A stretch of DNA of 64,000 nt from Topomyia yanbarensis (lineage: Eukaryota > Arthropoda > Insecta > Diptera > Culicidae): the NCBI RefSeq assembly GCF_030247195.1, contig NC_080672.1, positions 14,012,001 to 14,076,000 on the forward strand, written 5' to 3'. The translations under genes were made by a program, and so were the position numbers. Position 1 is the first letter of the stretch, and every line of letters begins with the position of its first letter. Positions 33,583 through 46,536 of the stretch are shown in pieces. The notes below the pieces were generated by a model. That model was not told the origin of the DNA, did no database searches, and was given only the letters and a program-made list of their open reading frames with translations.

Positions 33583-36403
33583 ATCGAATATCGAATATCG
33601 AATATCGAATATCGAATATCGAATATCGAATATCGAATATCGAATATCGAATATCGAATATCGAATATCGAATATCGAATATCGAATATCGAATATCGAA
33701 TATCGAATATCGAATATCGAATATCGAATATCGAATATCGAATATCGAATATCGAATATCGAATATCGAATATCGAATATCGAATATCGAATATCGAATA
33801 TCGAATATCGAATATCGAATATCGAATATCGAATATCGAATATCGAATATCGAATATCGAATATCGAATATCGAATATCGAATATCGAATATCGAATATC
33901 GAATATCGAATATCGAATATCGAATATCGAATATCGAATATCGAATATCGAATATCGAATATCGAATATCGAATATCGAATATCGAATATCGAATATCGA
34001 ATATCGAATATCGAATATCGAATATCGAATATCGAATATCGAATATCGAATATCGAATATCGAATATCGAATATCGAATATCGAATATCGAATATCGAAT
34101 ATCGAATATCGAATATCGAATATCGAATATCGAATATCGAATATCGAATATCGAATATCGAATATCGAATATCGAATATCGAATATCGAATATCGAATAT
34201 CGAATATCGAATATCGAATATCGAATATCGAATATCGAATATCGAATATCGAATATCGAATATCGAATATCGAATATCGAATATCGAATATCGAATATCG
34301 AATATCGAATATCGAATATCGAATATCGAATATCGAATATCGAATATCGAATATCGAATGTCGAATATCGAATATCGAATATCGAATATCGAATATCGAA
34401 TATCGAATATCGAATATCGAATATCGAATATCGAATATCGAATATCGAATATCGAATATCGAATATCGAATATCGAATATCGAATATCGAATATCGAATA
34501 TCGAATATCGAATATCGAATATCGAATATCGAATATCGAATATCGATTATCGAATATCGAATATCGAATATCGAATATCGAATATCGAATATCGAGTATC
34601 GAATATCGAATATCGAATATCGAATATCGAATATCGAATATCGAATATCGAATATCGAATATCGAATATCGAATATCGAATATCGAATATCGAATATCGA
34701 ATATCGAATATCGAATATCGAATATCGAATATCGAATATCGAATATCGAATATCGAATATCGAATATCGAATATCGAATATCGAATATCGAATATCGAAT
34801 ATCGAATATCGAATATCGAATATCGAATATCGAATATCGAATATCGAATATCGAATATCGAATATCGAATATCGAATATCGAATATCGAATATCGAATAT
34901 CGAATATCGAATATCGAATATCGAATATCGAATATCGAATATCGAATATCGAATATCGAATATCGAATATCGAATATCGAATATCGAATATCGAATATCG
35001 AATATCGAATATCGAATATCGAATATCGAATATCGAATATCGAATATCGAATATCGAATATCGAATATCGAATATCGAATATCGAATATCGAATATCGAA
35101 TATCGAATATCGAATATCGAATATCGAATATCGAATATCGAATATCGAATATCGAATATCGAATATCGAATATCGAATATCGAATATCGAATATCGAATA
35201 TCGAATATCGAATATCGAATATCGAATATCGAATATCGAATATCGAATATCGAATATCGAATATCGAATATCGAATATCGAATATCGAATATCGAATATC
35301 GAATATCGAATATCGAATATCGAATATCGAATATCGAATATCGAATATCGAATATCGAATATCGAATATCGAATATCGAATATCGAATATCGAATATCGA
35401 ATATCGAATATCGAATATCGAATATCGAATATCGAATATCGAATATCGAATATCGAATATCGAATATCGAATATCGAATATCGAATATCGAATATCGAAT
35501 ATCGAATATCGAATATCGAATATCGAATATCGAATATCGAATATCGAATATCGAATATCGAATATCGAATATCGAATATCGAATATCGAATATCGAATAT
35601 CGAATATCGAATATCGAATATCGAATATCGAATATCGAATATCGAATATCGAATATCGAATATCGAATATCGAATATCGAATATCGAATATCGAATATCG
35701 AATATCGAATATCGAATATCGAATATCGAATATCGAATATCGAATATCGAATATCGAATATCGAATATCGAATATCGAATATCGAATATCGAATATCGAA
35801 TATCGAATATCGAATATCGAATATCGAATATCGAATATCGAATATCGAATATCGAATATCGAATATCGAATATCGAATATCGAATATCGAATATCGAATA
35901 TCGAATATCGAATATCGAATATCGAATATCGAATATCGAATATCGAATATCGAATATCGAATATCGAATATCGAATATCGAATATCGAATATCGAATATC
36001 GAATATCGAATATCGAATATCGAATATCGAATATCGAATATCGAATATCGAATATCGAATATCGAATATCGAATATCGAATATCGAATATCGAATATCGA
36101 ATATCGAATATCGAATATCGAATATCGAATATCGAATATCGAATATCGAATATCGAATATCGAATATCGAATATCGAATATCGAATATCGAATATCGAAT
36201 ATCGAATATCGAATATCGAATATCGAATATCGAATATCGAATATCGAATATCGAATATCGAATATCGAATATCGAATATCGAATATCGAATATCGAATAT
36301 CGAATATCGAATATCGAATATCGAATATCGAATATCGAATATCGAATATCGAATATCGAATATCGAATATCGAATATCGAATATCGAATATCGAATATCG
36401 AAT
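33583..36403 (+). repeat. Tandem array of ATCGAAT (7 bases), 403 copies
   Basis: Exact 7-base phase over 2821 bases. I find three substitutions only: GTCGAAT at 34360, ATCGATT at 34542 and ATCGAGT at 34591. From 34598 to the end about 258 units are identical. Neither strand contains a stop in any frame, so all six frames are open for 2.8 kb. This is a property of the unit and not evidence of coding. Confidence 0.97.
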
Positions 36404-37620
36404 ATTGATTAGAATCAGAATCAGAAACAATTGAAGATTCAACTTTGTAATTTTAAATTTGGATATTGAAATTTGAATTTCTTTTTATTGAAATCGAAAT
36501 TTCATATTTGAATTTTGAAATCCTTAATTCGAAATTTGTAATATGAATTTCGAATTCCATCGTCAGAAGTTCAATAGGTATACGACATTCATAATTTGAA
36601 TTTCGTGTATCGGTTATCTGATGACGTATTTCGAATTCCATATTTCTAATTTCGATTATCAGTTTCTAATTGCTGATGTCGAGGATCAATTCTCCGAAAT
36701 TTTTGAACATTGAAATTTCAAATTGCGAATTTTCAGGAAGCAATTTAAATATGAATTTCAATTTTCCGGTATACCTATTTTGTGATTTTTTGCTTTTCCA
36801 TTCTCCGATTTTTTGATTTCCGAATTTTGAATTCTAATCTTGAATTCCAGTCATTCTAATTCTAATCATTTGTATATTTCATTCAGTTTTTTTTAATTCC
36901 CACTTCCTGATGAACAATTTGAATTTAGAAATTCGATTTACGAATGTAGAATATCGAATTTCGAATATTGAATTTCGATGCTGGAATTTGGAATTTTCGG
37001 TATCTAAATTCGAACTATCGAATTTGAGTTTCAAGCTTCTGATACGAAATTAAACTTTCGAATTTTGAGTTTTCGAATTTTGTATTTCCATTTTCTAATG
37101 GCGAGAATCGTATTGCTAATTTTTACTTTTTAAAATTCTTATTATCTGGTTTCTTTTGTTAAATTTTAAAAATTGTTATTAGATATTCGTTAACTGAAAT
37201 TCGAAAATGAATATTCAAAATTCAAGATACCAAATCTAGCACCAGAAATTTGAAATTTTTGAGTTCGAAGGTTAGAAACTTGAAATTTAAAATTGCAAAT
37301 CCAAAATTTGAAATTTTCAATATGAATTCCCCTTTTAATATTTCGAATTTCAATTGCAAATCACGATTTTGACTTTTTGATTCTCGAATTCCGGCCATCG
37401 AATTTTGATTTTTAAATTTAAAATTTCCGATTTCGTGTTATGAATTTCAAATTTCAATTTAGGATTTTAAAGCTGGAATAGGAATTTTGAATTTTTAATT
37501 TCGAAGTTCAAATGAATTTCATCTTTTAAAATTCGAAATTTTCGATTACGAATTTCTGATATCGAATTTCGAACTTCTGATGAAAAATTTCGGGTTCATG
37601 CTTCAAATGAGCAATGCGAA
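36404..37620 (+). repeat. Degenerate heptamer zone after the ATCGAAT array
   Basis: The array passes through ATTGATT and AGAATCA into loosely repeated TTGAATT, TCGAATT and TGAAATT words over 1.2 kb. Variation increases away from the array. Confidence 0.65.
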
Positions 37621-37920
37621 CCAGAATGAGATAAAATGAGAATGAGAAAGGGAATGGAAATGGAAATGAGTACGAGAATGAGAATGAATGTAAGAATATT
37701 TGAAATTGAGATTCAGAAAGAGAAAGTGAAAGGTAGAGTGGCTTTTCTGGTGATAGTCCGAGAGTAACTGTTATTAAAATTTAGAATGCGAATTGGAGTG
37801 TTTGAAGTAAGGATTGTTGAAATGATTGACTGAATATGAGTGATTGTGATAGTAAGAGAAAGAGCATGAGAGAATATGAAAATGAGAATAAAAATGAAGG
37901 TGAGTGAAATGAGTTAAGCG
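37621..37920 (+). repeat. Degenerate purine-rich repeat, GAGAAT type
   Basis: GAGAATGAGAA, GGAATGGAAATGGAAATGAG and similar words follow one another with a loose 6-base spacing. This marks the right margin of cluster 2. Confidence 0.55.
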
Positions 37921-40900
37921 AGAATAAACTAATCTGTAATTATATCCCAAATCGAACAATGTTCTTGAATTTTACTCTCTAATCTACGATCTCTCGAAAA
38001 AATGACCCGCCTTAGTGGCTTCGAAAAAGAAATACTTATTATATTACATTCCTTTTCTATTGCATCATCTTACGCAACCATATCGACGTTGCGATATGAG
38101 CCGTCATAGCCTGCTATGATTGCGTTAAGAAAAAAACCTTCCTATCCACGGTCCAGACGATTGAATGACGAGGAAAGTCGTGTGCAAGGCTGACTCGAAC
38201 TGACTGACGTGGCACGAGCTCGAATTTCACTGTCGAAATCAATTGTTTTCTCCGAAAAATGGCGCTATCGTCGCTAGTTATTGCAGACACCAGGCCCAAT
38301 CGAAGCAATCCGGTTGATTTTTAATTAATTATGCGCATAAATTCGGTTATTGATTTGGGTGGTGGTAGTAGCGGCAGCAGTAGCATAAGTTGCGGTCCCG
38401 GCAACCCTCGGGGTGTAATGAGAAAACTAATAAATTTTCGAAGGGAGGGAAAAAATGAGAATATTAGGAGAATGCGTCGCTGGAAATGTGATGGAATTGG
38501 TTGGTTTGCTGCTCGCGATAGGAAAAAAAATGGATGCTTTCTTTGTTTTATCGGTCTCCCGGGATGGGGATCGAAAATCAATCTAATTGATTGGGGTAGG
38601 CAGTGTTGGCAGGGGGGAGGATTATATTAAAGGTAGGACACAGGAAGGCACGGAGAAGGTTGGTTCTACCATTATTTCATAATTGTGGGGGAAGGCTATG
38701 AATATTAGTTTTCTTTTCTTGCGGAAAAGGTTAGTATTAAATTCGTGCCGTTTTCTTGTGAAACGACAGAGTTAATATGCCAATGTGATTTATTAAAAAC
38801 ATTTTTTAACCAAACAGTGAACTGTGAAGTGTAATGTGTCTGTGAAATTCTGTCAATCTGTCAAAAACATCGACACTTATCACACAATCCAGTGCACTGT
38901 ATAATTTGATTCGAACAATTAAAATGACGAGCCGTCGTCTTCCGTGACGCTATTGTTGATCATTTGATCATAAAAATCAGGCATGGCTAATTAATTTCAC
39001 TAACAATGGACAATTGGGGCATCGTTCAAAAAGTGTATCACGACTTAATATTCATAATTAAACTTTTGATGATTCATGGTTGCCTCTTCCGAGGTTTGTA
39101 ACTAAGTTGCTCACGATAATGATACAAACCATTGTATCCACCATTTGAACTGTTTCGCTTCATAACTTTTTTTACGCTTTGTGTTTTTCGGAGGCTTTGT
39201 AAAACGCCGACACTACGTGTATTCTCGTTCCAATGAAAAATATCCAGGTGAGAGAATCTTTAAATTTCAAATTTGTGTTCACTCAATTGTTACACCGTTG
39301 CGTACGTGTCCGACCGGGCGGCGGGCCAAAGGGCGCACCAGCCGATAAATTATTAATTATTTATGAAATGTAATTAAAAATTAATGCAATGGCGGCTAAA
39401 ACTAGGGTAAAAGTGATTTTTCCCACTTTTCCGGAAAGCTTTGCTGAAAACTCCAGCCAAAGGAGCCATTAAAATCTAATTAATCCCTCTAAAATGGTCG
39501 TCGAGTGGAGGAGTCTCACCGCGATCCGCGGGCGGGCGGGCGACGAGGTTACTTTGATCAGTCTAGTTTTTCGGTGCAGAACACAGTCACTGATTATTAT
39601 TCCAGTAACGCGCTTCAGCGCACGCTTTGATCTGGGTAAAGCTTAACTCAGCCGGGCTGACACGAAAAATCAACCAAAGTGAAGTAAACCTTAATTTTAT
39701 TTAATTATTCATCTTCCCGTACGATGTGCGGTTTTACGCCATATTGATTCCGTCGTCGTCTCCGTCGTCGTTGATTACAGTTCCTTCCGCCTGGAATTAG
39801 GCAACGTTCGGCGAATGTGGTATATTTCGTTTTGAAATTTAACATCTCAACGAGTTCAGTTCTAGCGAAGTTGGTTTTGGATTGGAAAATAGGTCAACAA
39901 TCAGTTTCATGAATCCTGAAACTGTGGCTGATGTTTGCGTAAAATTTGCTCGTTTCCAGGGTAGGGAAACCAGACTGGCACAACAATGACATTCTCAGCC
40001 ATGTGGAATGAAGCACCAAATTGCTGTTTGTGACTAGAAGCTGAACGTGGTGCTTCAGGAATGATAATTAAAATTTTATTTCCAAATTTCTAACTTCGAC
40101 ACGCCTCTTGAGGAACTCCATCCGACGTTCTGTCAGCGAAGGAAATTGTTTCCCCATTTATTATTCAGGTATATGCGCCGAAATTAGCTCACAACTGTAA
40201 AATCAACACGGTTTTTGCTCATGGGATGTTGTGTTTATTTTGTCGTGATACAAAATTTCTTCCTGATCCAATTGTGGAGAACCCATTTTACACCCACACA
40301 GGCAACGAATGTTTGGATGTTAATATGTTATTACTTCCTTCCTCGATCTACCACTCTGTGCCATAGAGCGCTCAACCAGCCGGGCTCTGATAGTAATTGT
40401 CTCGATTTACTCGACCCTGGCTTCTTCATGTGCTCCAGCAGCCGCCCCGGTTTTCTCCGGTCCCGTCACTGTTGTTGTTTTTTGGTGCTACTGCTGCTGC
40501 TATTCTTAACATCGCGGTCGCGTGGCGTTTCTCTCGATTGCCAGCCAGCATTTAACCCCTAGCAACCTTTATCATTTTAGAATGTTCGTTCCAGTCTCTT
40601 GGCACAGCAGGCGGGAGCAGCCATCCAGCTCGGGTCGGGTCTATTGCAGCAGCGGCAGCAGCAGTGTTTTCATACACATATGTGGGTATCTTTGAGGAAG
40701 GGTGAAGCAAATGGGGAAAGGCGCAACTTTTATCGCTTGAATTGCGCCATTACACTGTTTGAAGCGGGAGCACAGCAAGCCGAGCGCGAAATAAAGCTGC
40801 TTTGATTACGATTGCGAATTTAGCGGGGTTTTGGAATGTTGCCGGGATGCTTCCTGTTTGATAGCAATTCACATCCAGTCAGCGTTTGCTTTTCTTTCAA

Positions 40901-42888
40901 CTGATTGGCGACGTGTGATTTTTTCTTCTTTCCGGCACCGCGAAAATGACGTAATCCCAGTGATATTGGGTGATGTTTTTGTTTATCCCAGACGACAGAT
41001 CCATCCATTGTCAAATTCATTACTGGAACAGAGATTACGACCCCCTACGCTTCATAACCCATTAACCTAGATATGAATGCAACCGCTCCCTGCGTCAGCT
41101 GACGTTTACTTTGACAGGAACTAGAACAGCTACCGAGCAACCGCAGCAACGTACACACGAAGTGTGTAATCTAAAAACAGCGCCCGCCGGGCCTTTGGCT
41201 AACCTCACGGACGAAGCATCTCATCAGGATTCCATCACCGTCCGTTGGTTGGTTGGTTCGGTGGTTTCTCTCTTTCGGACGTTCCTTCGCATCAACCCAT
41301 CAGAGCAGAGCGCCTCACATTTCGCTAATAATTCACTTGTCGTGGATGACGATGATGACGACGACGACGACGAGAATGACACCGACCACGTTCTTTCGGT
41401 TGAGGAATTCACGCTACCCACCGGCAGCAGTGTCCTTGATTCTAAACGACCGAACCGTTTTAGACCCATCGCTGCTGCTGATGCTAAACTGCGATCCGCC
41501 GACCTTCGAACGTGCACTCACTGGCCATAATCGACCGGGAAATTTTCATTCATTATATGAAGACAAGGTTTTCCTAGCTGGGTCACACGCGGGAAAGACA
41601 GCAAGCAGTAATCATTATAATAACAATCACATCTACTCCGGTTTTGCTGGTCCTAGAGGAAAGTCGGTTGGTTCCTCGGTTGCGTCATTGATTATGATAG
41701 CAACGATGGTTACGGGCGGCGACTTTGATGATAATGGGGGTTTTGCGCTTCAGCCATGCAAACTGAGGAGTATCGTAATTTGTGTTAGCTTGGGGATGCT
41801 TGGCGGTTAAATTGGTCAAATTAGTCACCTAGTTTCTATACGGGAGTGTATAGGGGAAGGTCACCCTGTTCGACCAGGACACGTGTCACAGACTAGCGCG
41901 CTGTCATCCCAAAGAATGCTGTAAATATTTGATGTCAGTTTTCTTGGTAAAAGACCTGGCAAACGGAAAGTCGAGACGAGTGGTAGCTGCGGGGTAATTC
42001 AGAACATCGATTTTTGAAGTCAGTTGAGCGTGAAAGCAACCATAATTCCTATCATTTTCGTTTGTTCCTTGTATCGAAAACCGAGGCTGTGATTTGACAG
42101 GGGACAGAAAGATGTCGGTACGGTTCGTCGGGCACAGTAGGCGTGTGGCAGGCGCACAATGATGCTATAAGAAAACGGAAGGAAATATTGACAAATCAAA
42201 GGAACCACGTAAAGCAGACGTTGATTGGAGAAGAGGACTTTTCCCTAATTAGCAAGCAGAGCTCGTACGTACGGTGTTGTTCGATCGAATGCCAGAACGA
42301 ACCCGAGCAAGCTGCTCGGAAATAAATCAGATAAATCGTTCGAGGAAGATTCGCCTGCGTTCGTCACCGACAATTTGGTTCAAATTGAACTTGATTGCTG
42401 TGAGGACCAAGCTTCCGTCGTCGTACCGAACCTGTGCGCCGTGAATTGATGGAAACTGCTGGTAATCAAAATCGACAGGCCATTGCACTGTGTGGATTCT
42501 GAACACTAGCAGAAGGATGGGTAGATGGAGGGGTCGGGGAGAGAAGAGAAAGGAGATAAGACTTCGTGCTTGAATTGACTGGATTCCATCCCATCCGGTG
42601 CGATTCCGTGTCTCACTGTACAGGCGGAGGCGGTATCCTTGGGGAATCGTGCGTATGAGGATTTGATAAAATTTTACGCGGATGAGTGCATTTCTAAAAG
42701 GGCCTAGCCTTCCGAGGGTTTCGTTCGTCCCTCCGTTCGTTGTTGTCGTGGGGAGTTGAGAGAGCGATGCTGGTACGTTTAAAAAACGGTCTCTATGGTT
42801 TGCGTTAGATGGCAGTGAAATGGTGTATAACCATTTAGTGATGAATTAAAAAAAAATTGTCTGCGATTCGCGAAATATTAAATAATGA
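37921..42888. other. Unassigned DNA to the right of cluster 2
   Basis: Five kilobases without a supported gene. Frames of 99-185 codons at 38331-38630, 40215-40562, 41111-41530 and 41253-41810 overlap each other and lack domains. Low-complexity GAC and CAG triplets account for part of their length. AT-rich stretches such as TTTTTAATTAATTATGCGC near 38320, and the dense TTAATTA words near 39340-39490, resemble regulatory DNA, but this is an impression only. Confidence 0.4.
41345..41374 (+). repeat. GAC/GAT triplet microsatellite
   Basis: About nine GAC or GAT triplets in one frame; an overlapping open frame would read poly-Asp. Confidence 0.7.
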
Positions 42889-44560
42889 TTAGAAAAAATA
42901 CGAAGAATTTCTCTGGCTTCGACGGAAGAACTATACCCTATCGAAGAATATAAATTCCTAGTGGGTTTGATGATTGAGGCAGCAGAACAAGTCTACACGA
43001 AATACAATCCTGACATGACAATAAAAAGACGGACTCCTAACCCTTGGTGGGACAAAAAGTTCTCCAATGCGTATGAAGCTGCTTACAAAGAATTTTGAAA
43101 ACGAATAGAGGGTACACGTACAAACTTTGAATATTTCACGATTTTACAAAACAAATTTGATGGTCTACGTTCGTGGCTAATGAATAACGAAGATGTTTCG
43201 AATCACTAGATATTTAATTTTACCACGAATGTTTGTGCAGATTTTGTTCCTGCGCAGAAAATCACAAGTAACGATTCCATATATTTGCACTTGAAAATGA
43301 TGGAATTTCCCATTGCTCTCCTTTCATGTGACAATAATGCTCCAGGTTCAGATAGAATTCAATTTATCTTGATGAAGAATTTGCCTGAGCTTGCCAAAAG
43401 ACGCAGAGTGACTGCAACTTGAGGCGAACGGCTTGCTATCAAAAACCCAGTTTGGTTTTTTTAGACATAGAAGGAGTATTCGACTTAGTTTCCATTGATG
43501 TTGTTTTCGAGAAACTACTTCAATTCACCAATATAATCTATTATCGTTTCTTGGTAGGGTGATCATCCAAGTTACTTGATAAGATTGTATCAAACAACGA
43601 TACTTTTAGCAATGGGAGTTTCTGTTTCTATTCAGCTGCTAACATTCACATTATTAAATCGAACAAATACAGTATCGTTATTTTTAGAATCGCATTAGGT
43701 TGCATGCAGTCGACCCATACGATGAGTCTTGAAGGATTAGCGAGAGTTCTTCCGTTAAAAGACTGGATCTGAGATCATTCGTCTCATCCACTTATTCGTT
43801 CGTGAAGTTATAAATCCACTAGTAATTGAAAATTTTGAAAGACTTTTCGAGCTTCATTCCCAAACCAGATTTATGACAGTGTATATCGACCACATGTCTC
43901 AAGAAACAATGCCTTCTAGTTACATTTCGCGTCCATGCAAGAGGATACTTGTGGAATTCCGTATCATGTACGTTCACTGCAGATCCCTAATATAATCACA
44001 AATAAATACCAACACGTGGACTGCCATAAAATGGCCTACACTGATGGGTCGCGAATCAATGAGGCCACTGTCTTCGGTATTCCAACAATAACATCTCGAT
44101 CTCTCTCAAGCTTGTAGAACCTGCCTCTCTTAACACAGCCGAACTAGCTGCAGGCCACCATAGTCTGGAAACCATTGAAACATTACTCCCGAGCCATTAG
44201 TTCATCCCCTCAGATAGCCTCAGCACAATTAAGGCGTTACGATCATTGAAGTTTGATAATCACGCTCCGGTCTTTTTGAAGAAGTTATGAAAATACTTAA
44301 CTTAGTTAACAAACAAATCTTATCAATTCATCTTAGTGTGGACTCTTGCACATTATTCCTCCCTTCGACAAAGCCTCGCTACGCCCCCTAGAGCACTAGA
44401 AACAATCTTGAGTTTACTATTTTCACTTATATCCGTGCAAATCGAAGCCGACAAAAATTTCCGAAGCATGCTTATGTTTCCGTGCTCTACCATGGTATAA
44501 CCCCTTAAGCCAAACCGAACTGAGCACCATAATGTTTGTCTGGTATTTTTTTATGGTAAA
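42889..44560 (+). mobile_element. I-type non-LTR retrotransposon fragment with RNase H region, broken
   Basis: Pieces of a single decayed polyprotein can be read in order. First comes a linker with RTPNPWWDKKFSNAYEA (about 43031-43081), typical of the region between endonuclease and reverse transcriptase. Then APGSDRIQF and LMKNLPELAKRR mark the start of the reverse transcriptase, and FLDIEGVFDLVS its next block. AYTDGSRINEATVFGI (about 44036-44083), SLNTAELAAGHHSLE and SDSLSTIKALRSLKFDN form an RNase H region, which in non-LTR elements points to the I group and relatives. A WYNPLSQTELSTI piece follows. Much of the central reverse transcriptase is deleted or unrecognisable. Stops and frameshifts are many, so it is inactive. 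The endonuclease start and true 3' end were not found. Confidence 0.8.
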
Positions 44561-45078
44561 ATTCATTGTCCGAAAGTTTAGTGACACTAATTAGTTCTCG
44601 ATTACTATGTCTAAAAAGTCCGGTGAATCTTTTACTGTAGAATACAGTTAATCTTTCAATATAGGGGTCCCGTTTCAAAATATCGGCTGTGGTAACCGCG
44701 TCAGATTTTGAGCGTTAATAACTTCCATTATACGTTACAGAATGATTTGTTGATGTCATATTGTCGAAAATATGTTCAGCAATGTTGTATTAAAATTTGG
44801 AATATGTATAACATGCATTAATAATGAAAAAATGAGTTTTGAAAAATCTTTCGAAAACTGGTCGGAAATGGCGAAAATGTTCAGCGTGTCTCGGTCAGAG
44901 CCGTCGATATTAGTACACTAACCGAACACTTAAATGATGAAAAGCTTTAAAGATAGGTCCGTTACAGATTATTCTACGTATTTGGTAGCCTGGTGCGAAC
45001 AGATACCGAGATGGAAATATTTGTGAACTGTGCAATGCATGGCTGGTCGATGTATCGTTACGTGCTACTTGCAGAGGC
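44561..45078. other. Unassigned stretch after the I-type fragment
   Basis: AT-rich DNA with no open frame of note; the left part may be the 3' tail of the retrotransposon. Confidence 0.35.
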
Positions 45079-45205
45079 TATCATTTTCATTTCCGATGGT
45101 TGGAAGATAGCATAAACACATGACAAAAAACCTATTTTAAAACATTCGACCGAAGCTTGTTTCTGATTGGTTTCCGCTTATTTCACGCACCGAACCGGTA
45201 ATCTT
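45079..45205 (+). repeat. Local diverged duplication, copy A
   Basis: Matches 45472-45599 at about 393 bases distance. Shared words include ATTTCCGA, CACACA, TGATTGGTTTCCGCT versus TTATTGGTTCCCGCT, GCACCGA and AATCTT at the end. Confidence 0.6.
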
Positions 45206-45471
45206 CAGGAAGTATTAATTGGAATGGTCGGTTTCTATTAGTTAACCTTGTTGGATGGACTACATTTCAACATCGGGAGAGAAGGTGATTGTTATGATTC
45301 AACCGGCGCCGTGAACCGACTGTAAAAATTAGTTTGTGCCAGTAACGAAGGCCAATTGGAACAAAAATCTCCCACCCAGAGAACATTTTCTTTGGAGAAC
45401 TAAATAGCCCTTGTCAGCGCTATCAAACAGTAAACCAAGAATTGAATTTGAACATCGTTTCCTTCACCAAC

Positions 45472-45599
45472 TATTATTTTTATTTCCGACGAGTCGAAAT
45501 TAGCACACACACACGCGCGGAAAAACCAGATTTAAATCATCTGACTGAAGCCATTCCTTATTGGTTCCCGCTAATTATATGCACCGAGCAGCAAATCTT
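45472..45599 (+). repeat. Local diverged duplication, copy B
   Basis: Partner of 45079-45205; nearly equal length (128 versus 127 bases) with many substitutions. The longer open frames in this area (45442-45795 plus and 45704-46213 minus) lack recognisable domains. Confidence 0.6.
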
Positions 45600-46206
45600 T
45601 AACAGTTTTTATTCGAAGCTCCTCCTCTTACTCGATGCAAGTAAACTTATTTCATTCGATGGCCTGCCCATTTGGTTTCGAACGCAAACTGAACCGATCA
45701 CAATTACACTGTTTGTAAGGGATAGTGTGCGAGTACAAACCCAGGGGTCGTATGCGAGTGCAGCATCATTCGTGTATTACATGGTCGCGGTATAGGAGCA
45801 AAGACAAAGGAAAAGCAAAAATCCCGCTTGGCTCGTGCGTCGGTTTCCAGTTTCCTGTTCGTTGGCTGAGAAACGGTCACTACTAGCACTTGTCTACCTG
45901 GTAGCAGTGAGTATCTTTCCATCGTATTGGAGCTGGCAGAAAATGCTGCCCGTGATAACAAATAGATCAAAAGAAGGCTTGCGCAACTTAAAAAGCAAAC
46001 TTTCTTTCCGAAACAACAAAAAACTGCCCTTTTCAGGGCAACCATTTTCTTCGCATAAATTATTTTCACTACGGACCATGGCGCGAATAATTCTTCGCTA
46101 CTGCTGCTGGTGCTGGCTGTTAATACGACAGTCAAATGTGAATGGTGAAAAACCGATTCGCAGGAATACGCATTACTATCACTCGTTCGTTTTCTTGCCA
46201 TGTGCC

Positions 46207-46520
46207 TTTTCATTTCTTTTCTTTACTAATGCTGGTTATCCAAAACAAATATGCGTCTTTCCTCCACCATCCATTTAGTGGCCAGTGTTGCCGCACGCAT
46301 TTTCAGCTTTTAATGAACATTCCAACAATATTTTCAAAGATTGTTGCAGGTTGAACAGGAAGGAAAATAGTGGGTGAAGGAAAAAGATATTAAAATTTTA
46401 ACCATATTTATTCTAACGAATTATTTAAAAATTCCCCATACAAACGGGATAGTAGATTTGATTCAACGCTCTGAAGTGTAGTCACCGCACTCCGTTTATA
46501 TCCTAGACAGTATCCACTCA
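46207..46520 (+). repeat. Local diverged tandem duplication, copy 1
   Basis: Begins with TTTTCATTTC, contains AATATGCGTCTTTC and CACCATCCATTTAGTGGC, and ends with CACTCCG..TAT..C..AGACAGTA. The same elements reappear in order at 46537-46825. Confidence 0.7.
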
Positions 46521-46536
46521 CATTTTTAATCTGAAA

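Noticed and set aside
45704..46213. A 169-codon minus-strand open frame with a hydrophobic stretch
   Set aside because: It overlaps a comparable plus-strand frame, runs into a locally duplicated repeat and shows no family motif.
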